In this document: positions 1-11,700 of the stretch, one piece after another
How positions within the stretch are numbered: the stretch's first letter is position 1
Layout of the letters: each line of letters starts with the position of its first letter
Assembly: GCF_029784165.1 (NCBI RefSeq)
Contig: NC_073695.1
Location: 192,723,357-192,787,356, forward strand
From: Wyeomyia smithii
Taxonomy: Eukaryota > Arthropoda > Insecta > Diptera > Culicidae
Length of the DNA stretch: 64,000 nucleotides
Direction: 5' to 3'
Position numbers and translations under genes: made by a program
Notes under the pieces: model-generated
The model's database searches: none
What the model saw: only the letters and a program-made list of their open reading frames with translations
What the model was told of the DNA's origin: nothing

Positions 1-690
1 ACTTTTGCCGAACTTGAAAGTTCGGAAAAAGTTCTGTGTCAGCCTTTTCTGAACTTCCGAGTTCACATAAAGTTCCGTGTGTACTTTATCTGAACTTTCA
101 AGCTGAAAGAGAGACCCGGTATGTTCCTAGCAATGACCATGTAGGTAATGACGAGAAATCAGCACATCGAGTAAAATCGATGCTGACCTCGTATAGCGGG
201 GACGGTGCAGTGGTATGAATCTAGGCTTCAAAGAGGGAGGACTTGAGTTCGAAGCTAGTATGTGGTGAGTTGTAAGTTGCAAAAATATCTTAATATTTAA
301 TAATAAATAAACGAGGCATTATTCTTCTGATCTAGTATTTCTTCAGTACATATGCTTATCATGGGATTATACCAACATTATTAATAATACGTTAGGTGAG
401 GTTAAGAACACAAGAAATTGAAAAAAAAATATTTTGAATTTTTTGAAGTTTTGTTTTCAAGCTGAATAGCGTTCTATGCAGCGCGCTAACTGAACTTAAT
501 GTGAACTTTCTAGTTCGGTTTAGAAGCTGCTTTGCATGCTACTCGAAGTTTAATCATCAAATGCGAACTTGAAAGTTCGGTTAGTTACTTAAAAATCGAG
601 CTGAATAGAATTCTATTCATGATCGTTAGTTTAGCTGATTAGGCTATGAAATCTGCTTTTATCCGAACTTTTGGTTACTTGGGGTAATAA
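1..690. repeat. AT-rich repeat block with AAGTTCGG palindromes
   Basis: The motif CCGAACTTGAAAGTTCGG is an 8-bp palindrome with a 2-bp spacer at 8-25, and it recurs with one change at 563-580. Related half sites (GAACTTT..AGTTCGG) lie near 500-515. A second motif, GCTGAATAG.GTTCTAT, is repeated near 461 and 600. The block looks like the subterminal repeats of a non-autonomous DNA element, but I found no clear terminal repeats or target duplication. Short open frames here show no protein-like features. Confidence 0.4.
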
Positions 691-1404
691 ACAACCTTAG
701 TTAGTTCTAAGTTTACCTTGCGGGCGTGACCCTTCTGTCGATGGTGGAGGTGCCAGCCAATACACCTACCGCTGATGCTCCCGCTACCGCACAAAAGTAG
801 ATTTTTACCAAAGGAAGTGCAGCTGTACCAACCGCTGACTGGTATCTGCTGGTATCTGCTGCTGGAAGTCATCAATTAAGTATTCGATTTGGCCTCAAAA
901 TGACTATATGTTGTTGAATTTAATATCGGATATAATGCTGATCGCATCTATGAGCTATCCCCGACAGTGATAATCAGGCATTCCTCTGATAACACAGTGG
1001 AAAGCTGCTTTCACGCTGAAAATGTGACGACCATCAGACTTGCCATCATTTCAAAACGATTCTGTGTTACGGCAGCTTTTCATTGGAGGATGCACAAAGG
1101 CAGCTTTTTGATAAAGGAATTGCCCACCACTACCGCTGCAGCTGATGCTGCCACTATCGCTGCTGATACCCGCTTCAGCTACTGCTATAGCTACCGCAGC
1201 TGCTGGTGGGTGAAAAGATTTAATTCTGCCATAGCCATAGTATATAACATACACCAAACGTACAAATACCATACACAACAATCTATGAACACTTCACAAA
1301 AAAACACATACACCTGTCATAAACCATAGCATACAAACTAATAGAAAGAATAATTAACTTGTTGCCTATAAAAGTATTCTGTCATAAATAAATTCACCTC
1401 GGAT
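691..1404. other. No gene seen; imperfect GCT-rich tract
   Basis: No supported gene. Between about 1125 and 1215 there is an imperfect GCT/CCGCT-rich tract, and a shorter similar tract lies at about 765-870. The short open frames across the tract on both strands have low-complexity composition, so I do not call them. Confidence 0.4.
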
Positions 1405-1690
1405 GAATGCATTTTTGCACACACATGTTATACACACATACACGTTATACACACACACGCTATATACACACACACTACTCACAAGCACACGCTCCTCAGA
1501 CACACCTACGCTACTTACACACACACAGATACACACACACACATGCACACACACATACATACACACGCTAACGCTACTCTCTCTCACACACACACACGCA
1601 CACACACACACTACTCACACACAAACACACGCTAACGCTACTCACACACACACACATTCACACGCACATGCTACTCAGACACACACGCTT
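1405..1690. repeat. CA-rich compound microsatellite
   Basis: A long run of CACACA tracts is interrupted by TA, CTCT and CGCTAACGCTACT segments. The dinucleotide pattern produces artefactual His/Thr-rich and Val/Cys-rich open frames on the two strands. Confidence 0.9.
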
Positions 1691-1914
1691 GATATACGAC
1701 ACATTATACCTACACAAAATACTATCGGCAGCATCCAAACGGCTTCCAAGTCTTCCAATGGTCCCTTCCAACGGCTTCCAATGGTCCCCAGTGCCGATCA
1801 CGTCCAGTTTCGGGCTGTATTCCAACAACGATATCTGAAATAGATTACCACTGGTGAGGTCCAACTCAGATCGAAGGGAAGCCGCACTGTTCGCTTTGAC
1901 GGTCGACCGGGGAA

Positions 1915-2145
1915 TGAGCATCTCTCAACACGGAATGTCCTTTTATAGCGTCACTCAGTGTGGGGAACTTGGGTGATTGGGGGAAGAACCAATCACGTGG
2001 AAGCATCTCTGCTTTCTTTTATCGTCGCTTACGTAGGGTGACGAATGCGATGCCAATTGGCTGGCATTTCTAGCCAATGACTGAATACGTGAAATCATTT
2101 CGTCTGTGTTTTTGAAGTCTGCGTTAGGGAAATCTACCAATCGTA
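1915..2145 (-). promoter_or_regulatory. TATA plus clustered CCAAT promoter-like block
   Basis: Reading the minus strand, a TATAAAAG box lies at 1940-1947. Five CCAAT/ATTGG motifs lie upstream of it, at about 1976, 1989, 2053, 2073 and 2137. Clustered CCAAT boxes ahead of a TATA box at this spacing are typical of strong RNA polymerase II promoters such as histone genes. An open frame of 87 codons (1921-1658) starts close to the predicted start site, but its protein is not recognisable as a histone and it runs into the CA repeat. The block may be an orphan or captured promoter. The function is inferred only. Confidence 0.35.
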
Positions 2146-2149
2146 TGGA

Positions 2150-2620
2150 AAATGTATGTGGTTATTCGACCTTCAAACTTTTCCGCAATTTTCACGGAGT
2201 AATAAGAAAATGGTAACTGGAATTATCATGTTATACAAATCTTGTAAATTTTAGCTTTCCAACGGTATATTAACTATTGAAATCGGAACAGTTGTTTGAG
2301 CGCTATTAGCATCTAAAATCATCCATTCCGCCAACCAAAAACGTTACATGTTCAATCCATTTTTCACAGAATGTACCTTAGTATAGTGAAGAAAGACGTA
2401 GTCCCACGTCAAAAAATGTACTTTTTGAGATATTTACTATTTTGTGACAATTTGGAAGATTTGGCACAGAAAAAAAGGTACACTGTATATATTTACAACT
2501 TTGCTGAAGACACCCTTTTAATCAAACAAGCTGTTTTTCTGATATAGATATTTTTATCCATCAGTCACCATTCTGAGTAGGCCCTTTGAAACAGCGAGTC
2601 TAGATGAAGAATTGGAGAAT
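2150..2620. repeat. Dispersed repeat, family also at 21.5-21.8 kb
   Basis: The segment from about 2391 onward carries ACGTAGTCCCACGTC, then a stretch with ACAACTTTGCTGAAGACAC and TCAAACAAGC, ending near CAGCGAGTCTA. The same order of motifs appears at about 21545-21840, and an inverted copy of the first part lies at about 16919-16960. It is a multi-copy dispersed element with no coding capacity. Before 2391 I see nothing further. Confidence 0.55.
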
Positions 2621-2626
2621 TGGAGA

Positions 2627-2840
2627 AGGGAGCTGCGTAGCCGCAAGGTTACAGAGTCCGCTTTGTCAAGCGGATGGTCATGGGTTCGAATCTTAGTAGA
2701 ATCAGGCCATCCGATGTCAAAAAGGACTTAAGCATAAGTTTATTCTCAGGTTCCCCACCAGTTACCCTTCCTTTACGCTGAAATCTACAAATACCTTTGC
2801 GTGACTTCCTCTTAACAAAAAATAAGTCCCTCTTATCAAT
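2627..2840 (+). mobile_element. tRNA-derived SINE, family 2 (copy 1)
   Basis: A tRNA-like head contains an A-box-like AGCCGCAAGGTTA segment and a canonical B box GGGTTCGAATC near 2691. It is followed by a unique tail ending around AATAAGTCCCTCTTA. Two further copies lie on the opposite strand, at 6486-6581 (head only) and 25636-25842. The tail shares sequence with the tandem array at 25.2-25.6 kb. It is a non-autonomous retroelement transcribed by RNA polymerase III and mobilised by a LINE in trans (family knowledge). It is not a functional tRNA gene, because the acceptor stem does not pair. Confidence 0.7.
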
Positions 2841-3299
2841 AAAACTGGCCAGAAGGACGCACGACGAAACTTCTCCAGGGAATTATAATTGGTGACATTT
2901 GGCAAGAGGAATGAGTATCGGTATAGTAGAACAGTAAGCGTGTAAGAAAGAGTAGCACCTTACACACAAGCACTGATGAACAATAATAATAAGCATGCCA
3001 CTTCTCAATAGAGGTATTGCTATTAACAGAAGTGCGGGATACAGCAGACACCCGGGCATATCTCACAATAGATCTACGATTCTGGTGGCAGTGAGGAAGG
3101 CCCATACAGGAAAAAAAAAGGATTGATACCATAAATGACCTCTTTATCAAAAACCTAAATTAATCCACCTAGCGGTCAGACCCAGCCTTTCTCATTCAAT
3201 TTTTTATTGCAAAAATAGATTTACATGAACGCTTCAATCCAATAAATGAATATTCACTCTTTAGGTTCTAAAATATTGATGTTGTAATCTTTACATATA

Positions 3300-3930
3300 A
3301 AAATGCAGTCAAGTCTGTCTGTCTGTCTGATCCATATAGGCCCGAAAACTACCGAACCGATCGACGTGAAAATTTGTATGTAGGGGTTTTTGGTACCGAT
3401 AAAGGTTCCTATGATAGTTTGAGACCCCTCCCTCTTCTGGAAGGGAGGGGTCCCATACAAATGAAACATGAATTTCTGCACAACTCAAGAACAAACCAAG
3501 CAAATGAAACCGAATTTGGCATGTGGGGTTAAGGGGTAACTACTATGTCCATAATAGTTGGATGAAACACAAATTTGTGCACATCTCGAGAACTAATCAA
3601 CCAAATGGAACAAAATTTGGCAGGTAAATGTTTTTAGTGGTAACAAATATGTACATAATGGTTTAAAACCCGACTCCCTCTTCTATAAGGGAGGTATCCC
3701 ATGAAAATGAAACACAAATTTCGCACAGCTCAAGAGCCAATCAAGAAAATACAACCAAATTTGGTATGTGAATGTTTTTAGAGGTAACAAATATGTCCAT
3801 AAAGGTTTGACGCCCCTCCCTCTTCTGGAAGTACATGTTTCTTCACAAATTTTTGCACATCCTGCGAACTAATCAACTAAATTGAACCATATTGGCAGGT
3901 GAATGTTTTTAGTGGTAACAAATATGTTCC
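3300..3930. repeat. Diverged tandem repeat, units about 100-145 bp
   Basis: The landmark AATTT(C/G/T)TGCACA..CTC(A/G)AGAAC recurs near 3470, 3572, 3716 and 3847. Between landmarks lie CCCTCCCTCTTCT segments and ATGTTTTTAGTGGTAACAAAT segments. Units differ by indels and many substitutions, so the array is old. A short (TCTG)n run (3318-3330) precedes it. Confidence 0.7.
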
Positions 3931-3939
3931 ATAATCGAC

Positions 3940-5090
3940 CTCAGACAACATTTTGGATTGTAAGATGGCAACTTCCGGTTTCTGGAAAACAGCCGAAAAT
4001 GGCCGATTTCCACCCAATATAATAATATCCGGATATAGAATAATACACAGGAGCTAAAATCGACCACAGATAGCATTTTAAATTCTTAGATAGCGACTTC
4101 CGGTTTCTGAAAACAGCAGAAAATGACCAAGTACCACCCAATATGAGTTTTTCTTTAACCAGTATGCTGTTCAAAATCCAGAAATTGTCTCCAAATGCCA
4201 TTATGAAATCCAAAATGGCGACTTCCGGTGTCGGAAAACAGCGGCAAGTGGCCAAATACCACCCAATATGGGTATTTCCGGAACCGTAATGATGCACTGG
4301 AGCCACAAATCGACTTCAGACAACATTTTGAATTGTAAGATGGCTACTTCCGGTTTCTGGAAAACAGCCTGAAATGGACGATTCCCATTAAATATGAGTA
4401 TCTCCGGAAGCAGTAAGATGCACAGAAGCAAAAAATTGATCACAGACACAATCTTGAATTTTAAGATGGTGACTTCCGGTGTCTGGCAAACAGCCGGAAA
4501 TGACCAAATACCATTCAATATGAATGTTTTCGGAACCAGAATTACGCCCAGATGACAGAAATTGATTTCACAGGCAATTTCAAAGTCCAAAATGACGACT
4601 TTCGGCTTCTGAAAAACAGTCCAAAGTGACCAAATATCACCCAATATGAGTTTTTCTTTAACCAGTATCCTAAATACCATTTTGAAATCCAAGATGGCGA
4701 CTACCGGTTTGTGAAAAACAGCCCAAAATAAACAAATACTCTCCAATATGAGTATCTCTGGAACCAGAATGATGCAAGGAGCTAACAATTGACCTCAGGC
4801 ACCATTTTGAATTGCTAAATGGCAACTTATAGCAACAGTCGGAAATGACCGAATAATACTCAATATGAATATTTCCGTAAACGTGATGATGCATAGAAAC
4901 CAAACATTGACCCTGGACACTATTTTGAATTTGAAGACGACCACTTTTAGTTTCTGGAAAACAACCAAAAATACCTCCCAATATGGGTATTTCCGGTGTC
5001 AGATTGATGCCAGAAAGTCTGCTGATAATGACAAATACCACCCAATATGAATATATTCAGAATCAAGGCGATGTACAGAAGCCAAAAAAA
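3940..5090. repeat. 125-bp satellite array, about nine units
   Basis: The landmark ACTTCCGG or its variants falls at 3971, 4096, 4221, 4346, 4472, 4598, 4700, 4825 and 4943. Spacings are 125, 125, 125, 126, 126, 102, 125 and 118. Each unit also carries GGAAAACAGCC, CACCCAATATGA and TTTCCGGAACCAG. A lone related unit lies at 39525-39605. The minus-strand open frames over this array are by-products of the repeat. Confidence 0.85.
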
Positions 5091-5269
5091 GAGGATGTTG
5101 TCATTTCGATAAAACCAATCATTTCAAACGATTTGTTATTTGACTTTGATCATAACCTATGGCCGATTCGTCGTGCATTTGCAGACTTCAAACAAACCGC
5201 AAGGAATCAATGAACTTGGAACGTTTAAATAGTGCGACACCACATTTAAATTATGTTGAGGCCACATAT

Positions 5270-6270
5270 ATCGATCAAAGCAGGTATAGTTTTAAATAGT
5301 CTTTGAATTTCTCTTCTTTCCATAACTTTTGAGCCACAAATCAAATTGTTATGAAGTTTGTTATTTGTAAGTTTGAGAGATGACTCGTTCGTATGACACT
5401 AGTTATGTTCAAATAAGTCATGTAATCTTTGAGATAATAGACTTTCGTTGTTTTATTTACAATTTAATACATAACGGTTGCTTAAGTTCAATTATAATCA
5501 AATGAAATGGGAACGTGTAGGGCAGCCAAACTCTGAAACCACGTGTTCAATCATAGTTCATCAGTTAACCCTTAACTAGCCCGCTCATCTGATAATAATA
5601 ATCAAATCGGTTGTGTACTTTCTGAGATAATGAAGTTCGTGATTTTCACAAGTCGGCACATTACGAATGAAGTTACAGTTCGATTACAGTAAAATTCAAT
5701 AGGGTGTTATGAGGCAGCTAGACCATTCATTTGACACTAATTTAGTGGAAATCGGGTCGGCCATCTCTGAGAAAAGTGAGTGAGTCCAAGTAGTCTTCGG
5801 AATATGTTCCATTGCATAGCTGGATTTCACATTTTTAAACATAACAGGCAAAGTAATAGTCCGACTGCAAAACAAAACAATAAGGTCTCATGGGGCAATT
5901 AGACCTTCCATTTGACACTGATTTTATGAAAATCGGTACAGCCATCTTTGAGAAACATGAGTGAGATTAAACAGTCTCCAGAACACGTTTCTTTTCATAA
6001 ATTTTGAACCAGAAGTTCAATCTTTATGAAATTCAAAACTTAAGGGTTTTCTAGGTAACCTGTTCTTTTGAAATTAATTTTGTTCAAATCGGTTGTGTAG
6101 TTTCTGAGATATTGATGTTTCATGATTTTCACATTTTTAAACATAACCTCTAAACTAAAAATCCGATTACAATGAAATTCAATAGTGTCTTATGGGGCAA
6201 CAAGACCTTTCATTTGCAATTAATTTCATGAAAATCGGTCCAGCCATCTCTGAGAAAAGTGAGTGAGAAT
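5270..6270. repeat. Diverged long tandem repeat (about 470 bp)
   Basis: A block containing AAATCGGTTGTGTA, TTCTGAGATA, GATTTTCACA, AAATTCAATAG and CATCTCTGAGAAAAGTGAG appears at about 5614-5790. It appears again at about 6087-6270, with a shorter related copy at about 5830-5975. The copies share the order of motifs but are well diverged. Confidence 0.6.
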
Positions 6271-6278
6271 AAAAATCT

Positions 6279-6281
<3 letters not shown>

Positions 6282-6329
<48 letters not shown>
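6282..6329. repeat. (CA)n microsatellite
   Basis: This is a nearly pure CA run of about 24 repeats, directly before the hairpin-bearing terminus of the composite element. Confidence 0.95.
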
Positions 6330-6331
<2 letters not shown>

Positions 6332-6485
6332 TACAGAAAATACTCAGCTCGTCGAGCTGAGTCGAGTGATATATGCCATTCGGCCCTTTGGAGCACTTTT
6401 ATACTTTCGGTTTTGCAAGTGATTGCTATACCTTTCTAGGAGAAAGACAAAAACATCAACTGTGAAAAGTTTCTTGCTTAACTCT

Positions 6486-6581
6486 TTTGATATCGAATGG
6501 CCTGATTCTTCCAAGATTCGAACCCATGTCCACCCGCTTGTCAAAGCGGACTCTATAACCTTGCGGTTACGAGGTTCTCCT
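6486..6581 (-). mobile_element. tRNA-derived SINE, family 2 (copy 2, head only)
   Basis: This is the reverse complement of the tRNA-like head seen at 2627. It includes the B box (GATTCGAACCC on the plus strand near 6514) and the inverted A-box-like segment TAACCTTGCGGTTAC near 6555. The family tail is missing, so the copy is truncated or rearranged. Confidence 0.65.
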
Positions 6582-8567
6582 AAAATTAGTTTTTTTTTAT
6601 TTGAACCAAACTCAGGATTCCATTGATTTTGGTTTTCTGGATTCCAAAAAATTTTCAAGCATTTTTAATTAATTCAAAATTACCTTTATTCTTTATCCGT
6701 TTTTCTTTCAGAGGATTTTTTTATATTTTTTCGGACGAATTTTTATTTTTATCTGTTTCTTCTAGAACTAAGAAGCATCAGCCTTTTTTGGCTAAATTTT
6801 GATCATAATTTTAACCTTTTCTGTTCAATTAAAGCGTTTAAAAAATCTAAGTTAAAGTTACACCTTCTGTTCTCATTCATTTCTCGCACTTTCGTAAAAT
6901 TACATACATTGCCACTTTTAAACTATGATTTCCATAGTTGATCTGCCTAGCTTTTATAGATGGGCTTTCACCATTTTGAGCTGAGTTCGGAATTCATTCT
7001 TTTGATTTTTTCAAGCCTTATGAAGTGTTTTCAAATGTTTCAGCTAGATTCACGAGAGTTTTTATGCATTTGAAATTAAATTTGTTATTGTTCTTTTTTC
7101 TCATTTTTTTTTCTTGGGGGGTGATGTAGTGTACCTACACGTGGTGCCTCCTGGAAAACGCTGTAATATAATGGTTAAATGACAATACTGCTGCATCTCC
7201 TCAGTGTAGGTGGAAGCCCCATCACGCGATGTGGGTATCACAGCCCTGGTGAGGCAGTATACTGAGCCCTATGCATTAAAAATAAATAACTAGATAGATA
7301 TACGGGAAGAAAACTTGGGCATCTACTATTCGTTCGGCAGTGGATTTTTTCCATCAAAGTATTATAACTATAGTTTCTATCTTGTGTTTGGAATTTTTTC
7401 TGGTTGATAGTTGCGTTTTTAGGTTATTGGATACTAATTTAAGATCAAAGAGGCGTTTTTCTGCTCCTTCGTAAGATTTATTATTGGGGTTTTTTGTCAC
7501 CGTATAATTTTATTCTCTTTGGATGGTTGATTTTTCTCGGAGAATTATACACACTGTGTTTGTTTTACATGATGTTTTGGCCTACTGTTATTCAGCCATC
7601 GTCAGATCTAAAATTTTATTCGGACATTAGTCACACAACACGTACTATACAAATTGATACAAATCTGGAGGCCATTTACGTACATTGTAAAAAAGTGGTT
7701 ACGATTTTCTACAACTTCGCAGGCTATCTTAAATGGCCTCGTTTGAAACTTCTAATAGCATTCTATACGACTTAGATGCATTTCACAATTTTATATGACA
7801 CCACAATTTCATGGCCGCCTACGCGAAATATCCGCATAGTGGATCTAAGGATAAAAGCATGAAATAACTGGAAATGGGGCAGCAGAAAAAAAAAATTTGC
7901 GGAGAGGACTCAAACCCACAACTTTTACTGTCCTATTTTAAGTTAATTCATTCTTCTACCATCATCATCACTACATTTACCGCTTGAAATAAAACTAAAA
8001 AATTGCTAGACTTACCTCAAGATCAAAATAAGAAGAGAGATGTTTTATTATGATTCTTGAATAATTTGGAAAATATCATGCTAAAAGATTTAGATCCATT
8101 AAAAAAATCTATCCAACATTACCGATTTTTATTAGGAAAATTGAAAGAACTTTGGAAAACTGAATTTTTTCTTGACACTTGGTCGCTTCAATTGCCATAA
8201 TTTGATTTTTGAACCATAAAGTCCTTATCCTTGGGAATCATCTGTAATGTAACTGTCTTTGTCGCGTGCCCTGGCACCGAAAGACAGATAATTTATCAAC
8301 GTAGTGCATATTGACATTGACACTAACACAGTATCATCACGGAATGAACACTTTTTCGCTCTAATGCATACACAATCATTATATGATATCACCCTGATAC
8401 GTTCACCTCTTTCACGTTTACATGTTTCAGGGTGGTGGCAGCATCTCTGCTGGGAGGGCAATCAAACACTTCGTACATGCCAAATCTCAGCAAAACATAA
8501 TTTCGCACAATATTTTCTTCCGTTCCACTATCATTCCGTTCGCTGTCCCCTCAACATCGTCGTCATC
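6582..8567. other. No gene seen
   Basis: This is AT-rich sequence without a supportable gene. A segment at about 7130-7300 ends in an ATAACTAGATAGATA tail after a GC-richer head and could be the 3' end of a retroelement, but I cannot place it in a family. The 93-codon frame at 7494-7775 has no recognisable domain. Confidence 0.35.
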
Positions 8568-8749
8568 GTTACTGGTAGCGAACCTATACATTAGAGAAAT
8601 GACAAGACACTCACCGTTAAGGCAACTGTCAACATCAAAACGGATAACGGCAATGCAAAATAATACAGCTCGCCCGTTTTGATGTTGACAGTTGCCTTAA
8701 CGGTGAGTGTCTTGTCATTTCTCTAATGTATAGGTTCGCTAGTTACTGG
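8568..8749. mobile_element. Perfect-hairpin MITE with exact 8-bp TSD
   Basis: The element is 8576-8741 (166 bp). Its arms, 8576-8643 and 8674-8741, are exact reverse complements over all 68 bp around a 30-bp loop. The direct repeat GTTACTGG flanks it exactly at 8568-8575 and 8742-8749. An 8-bp duplication fits hAT-type (or P-type) transposition; the terminus TAGCGAACC is not one I recognise. Perfect arms and duplications imply recent insertion or strong conservation of the fold. It is non-coding. Confidence 0.9.
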
Positions 8750-11700
8750 TTAGAGTATCGATTTGGAAGCCGTTTTCCCATTCGTAAGACTCTATTTGTG
8801 TCTTCCTCTCATAAACATCCTTCTTTTCATTGAGAACTTGGGATCAACTTTGTCCTTCCTGAAAAAAAGACAGCATGTAAAGAAGAACTGCGACCGAAAC
8901 GACAGCTGTATCGTAAATTAAAACGTATCGTCGATCGATAAAATGCTCCTGCTGCTCGTCAGTGTTTAATCAACCAAACGCGAGAGGAGATATTGGCAAT
9001 CGTAGGTCTTCGACCTTGCTTACAGGTCCCAGCGTTTAAAGCTCAATGATTAGTAGAGCAGGAAGGATGTCCCGCCATTAATGCGTAACATGATTTTCAT
9101 CATTCACCGTTCGGCAGCTTAACCGGCGTCGATGAGTGTGAAGATTTGGGTGAACGAAAATCGTCCATCCAGCGGTTGAGCAACGATGACGACCTTCATC
9201 TTAGAAAGGCCCGACCGACGAAGCGAAGCAAACAGGGTTTAGCATATTTGAATAATCTTCTAATATCGAGTGAAATCGCAAGGAATTTCAAAACAGCCGA
9301 AGAGCGGGAATTTAACAACCAATACGGAAATGGATGACGGAGCTGATGATGATGATTATGATGATGACGGTGGGTTCGCCCCCTGGCTTTCTACCTGCCT
9401 GGGAAACTTCCGGATGGAGAGGAAGATATAGCCTCCTTTTAGGGCGCGGTTATTCTAGTATATTTTTAGATCGCTTTTCTTTCGCTGATAGAGCTATCGC
9501 GGCAGACTGTCTATCTTCATTAGCGTTCGCTGTCAGGAGCAAGTATTTAAACTGGCGTCACGGAGGCACCAGATGAGTTAGCCGCTGCATGATTTTCGTT
9601 TGTAGAAATTAATATAAACAGGAGACTCCTGTATTGGCGGGTAATCCGCTTAACGGAACGATGTCTTGGTATTTGCAGTTATTGAATTCAAATTAGATTA
9701 GATAGTCATTGCGGGCAACATAAACCGTTATGATGTCGGGTTAAATTAATCCCGCTGTATTTGTTGTGTCTTCACTAAATTATCAGCATCCGATATGTTT
9801 TTATTTTTTTCTTGTTAGCGCAATGAAATGAGATCAAAATGTCTCAGCCAAATTAAACGTGTTAGAAAACGATAATGAATCACAGAAAGAAAATCGATGA
9901 TAGAATCAAATAGCACGATTAAGAAAAGCTCAATTGATATACGATGAGACTCACTTTGCTTTTTTCCTGAGTTTCATTTGCTCTGTTGGTTTGCTATTTA
10001 CGAATCTGAGAAACTTGGCGTAGATTGAATCCGATAGAACGAAAGGATACTCTTTGATGTGATTAAAGCTATTCTTGATTGCTGATATACCTTTCTTGAT
10101 TTAGAAAAGAGGAACTTTCTTTAAAGTGATATGTCCTATCTTAACAGAGATGAAAACTTTTTTAATTTTAATATTTTTTTCAGGGGTAATTTCTATCCTG
10201 CGTCTGTAGTTGTACCAGAAATCACGTGTATATGTTGGAAACTAACGATTTCCCCATCGTCATTTCAGCGGAAAACAAGCTCTGTTTGTCAGTGTCCGTC
10301 TCACGGGAAAATCATTGGCACTCAGCCCTAGTATACTGTTTTACCTGCAAAAAAGCAACCCAACACAACCTCAAACTAGTTTGTACAAAATCCGAAAGAG
10401 TTTTCCAGTGCGTCGATTAGGGCACAAGAGCCGGGGAACGGTGATGAAGGGCCAACAAGTAGAAGCTTCCGATGACGAACGACATTGGCGAAAAACTTTG
10501 CTTTCAATTTAACTTCAAGCCAGGCTGCCAACCTTAGCAACCTTTACGAAAGAGAGGAATCGCTGTACAATTTTCTGGTCCGAAAGCATGCCAGCAAAAC
10601 TCATGTTCAAAGCAAATCCCCCGAGGGATGGCGGCTTCGGAACGAATCTGGGCGAATGAGAATTCAAAAGTGCAGAACGGCAAACCCAATGAGAAGTCAC
10701 AAACCAGGAAGTGGCTGCCACTGCAGGTGAAGCAGAAAAGAAAAGTGTTTTTTCGTGTTTGAAGAACTGAACTCTACTGGCAAACGTGCGGACGTGATCG
10801 GTGAAGATGGCGCGACGTTGTTTGCATCGGATGTAATTGAAATGCACTCCCCGCCGGAAGCGGCAAAAGTTATACCTACAACGAATAACACTTGTCACGT
10901 GTGCAGCATAAATAACAGAGAAATAGTTGCTCTCTTCTGGAGTAGAACCCGAAACTGGCTCTGATAGAAACACATGGAAAGCGGGTATCAATAGCCTAAT
11001 GGAGACGCCTGGTTGGTTGGACACATCTCGAGAGCGCAACTATTCCAGCAACAAAACAATCCCACAATCCGTGAACGATGAAGAGTGCACAAATCCGATC
11101 CAATACAAAAACGGAAAAGAATTTCATTTTGGGCTCTATTCCTTTCCCAACAAACCCGGAAAGAGCTTCCATGTGCAAGTTGAAATGGGAACAAACAGTT
11201 ACAAATCTCCGATAGCAATCTGAATTGTACTTTGTCTTCCGCAAAAATCACCCACCCAGAGTGGTGCCGGGCAGAAACGGAACATTTGTCGTCCTTTCCT
11301 TTTGGTTTCGTATGTGCGAAACCAGTATTCAGAAGCATAATGTGAGAAGGAAACACATTCCATTCGCTCCATCGTAGATTTTCGGTCAGATTGTTTCATC
11401 CCTAAGCGAATGTTTATTTGGAAACAATCTCGTCCTCCTGCATTCAGATCCGGCGATTATACATTTACCGGTGCGATGAATGGAATATGTTCAGGGTTGA
11501 ACTGGTACTGAGAAGAATTCGAAACATGTTTGATTTCCTAGTACAAGTGGGTCACCGAGATTACTTTCGTCAGCTACCTTCGGTAACAAAAAAATGCCAA
11601 ATCTGAGTTAGAAATCAGTACAAAACAGTACCTACATGTTGAAATAACTGTTTCGACCCTTCGTTCCGAAGTGGAAACAATTATCCCAGTCACAAATACG

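Larger units (their letters stand above)
3158..6450. mobile_element. Composite satellite-bearing element with hairpin terminus
   Basis: A 3.3-kb unit begins near TAATCCACCTAGCGGTCAG. It contains three successive tandem-repeat blocks (3300-3930, 3940-5090, 5270-6270) and a pure CA run (6282-6329). It ends with the hairpin CTCAGCTCG-T-CGAGCTGAG (6344-6362) and a second small hairpin, CCTTTCTAGGAGAAAG (6431-6446). There is no transposase-like coding. The order of tandem repeats, microsatellite and terminal hairpin resembles non-autonomous Helitron/Helentron-type elements, but I cannot show rolling-circle termini or the insertion site. It could equally be a serial accretion of unrelated repeats. 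Boundaries are approximate. Confidence 0.5.

Noticed and set aside
1366..1843. His/Thr-rich and Cys/Val-rich frames on both strands
   Set aside because: By-products of the CA-rich microsatellite.
2627..2710. Possible tRNA gene
   Set aside because: B box is good but the acceptor stem and anticodon arm do not pair, and the segment is repeated with a common tail, which identifies a SINE.
4201..4788. 195-codon minus-strand frame (and neighbouring frames at 3941-4306 and 4670-5041)
   Set aside because: These translate the 125-bp satellite; the repeated peptide pattern follows the array and breaks at indels.
7130..7300. Possible SINE or LINE 3' end with an ATAGATAGATA tail
   Set aside because: Only one copy in the window and no internal promoter boxes or target duplication; cannot be assigned.
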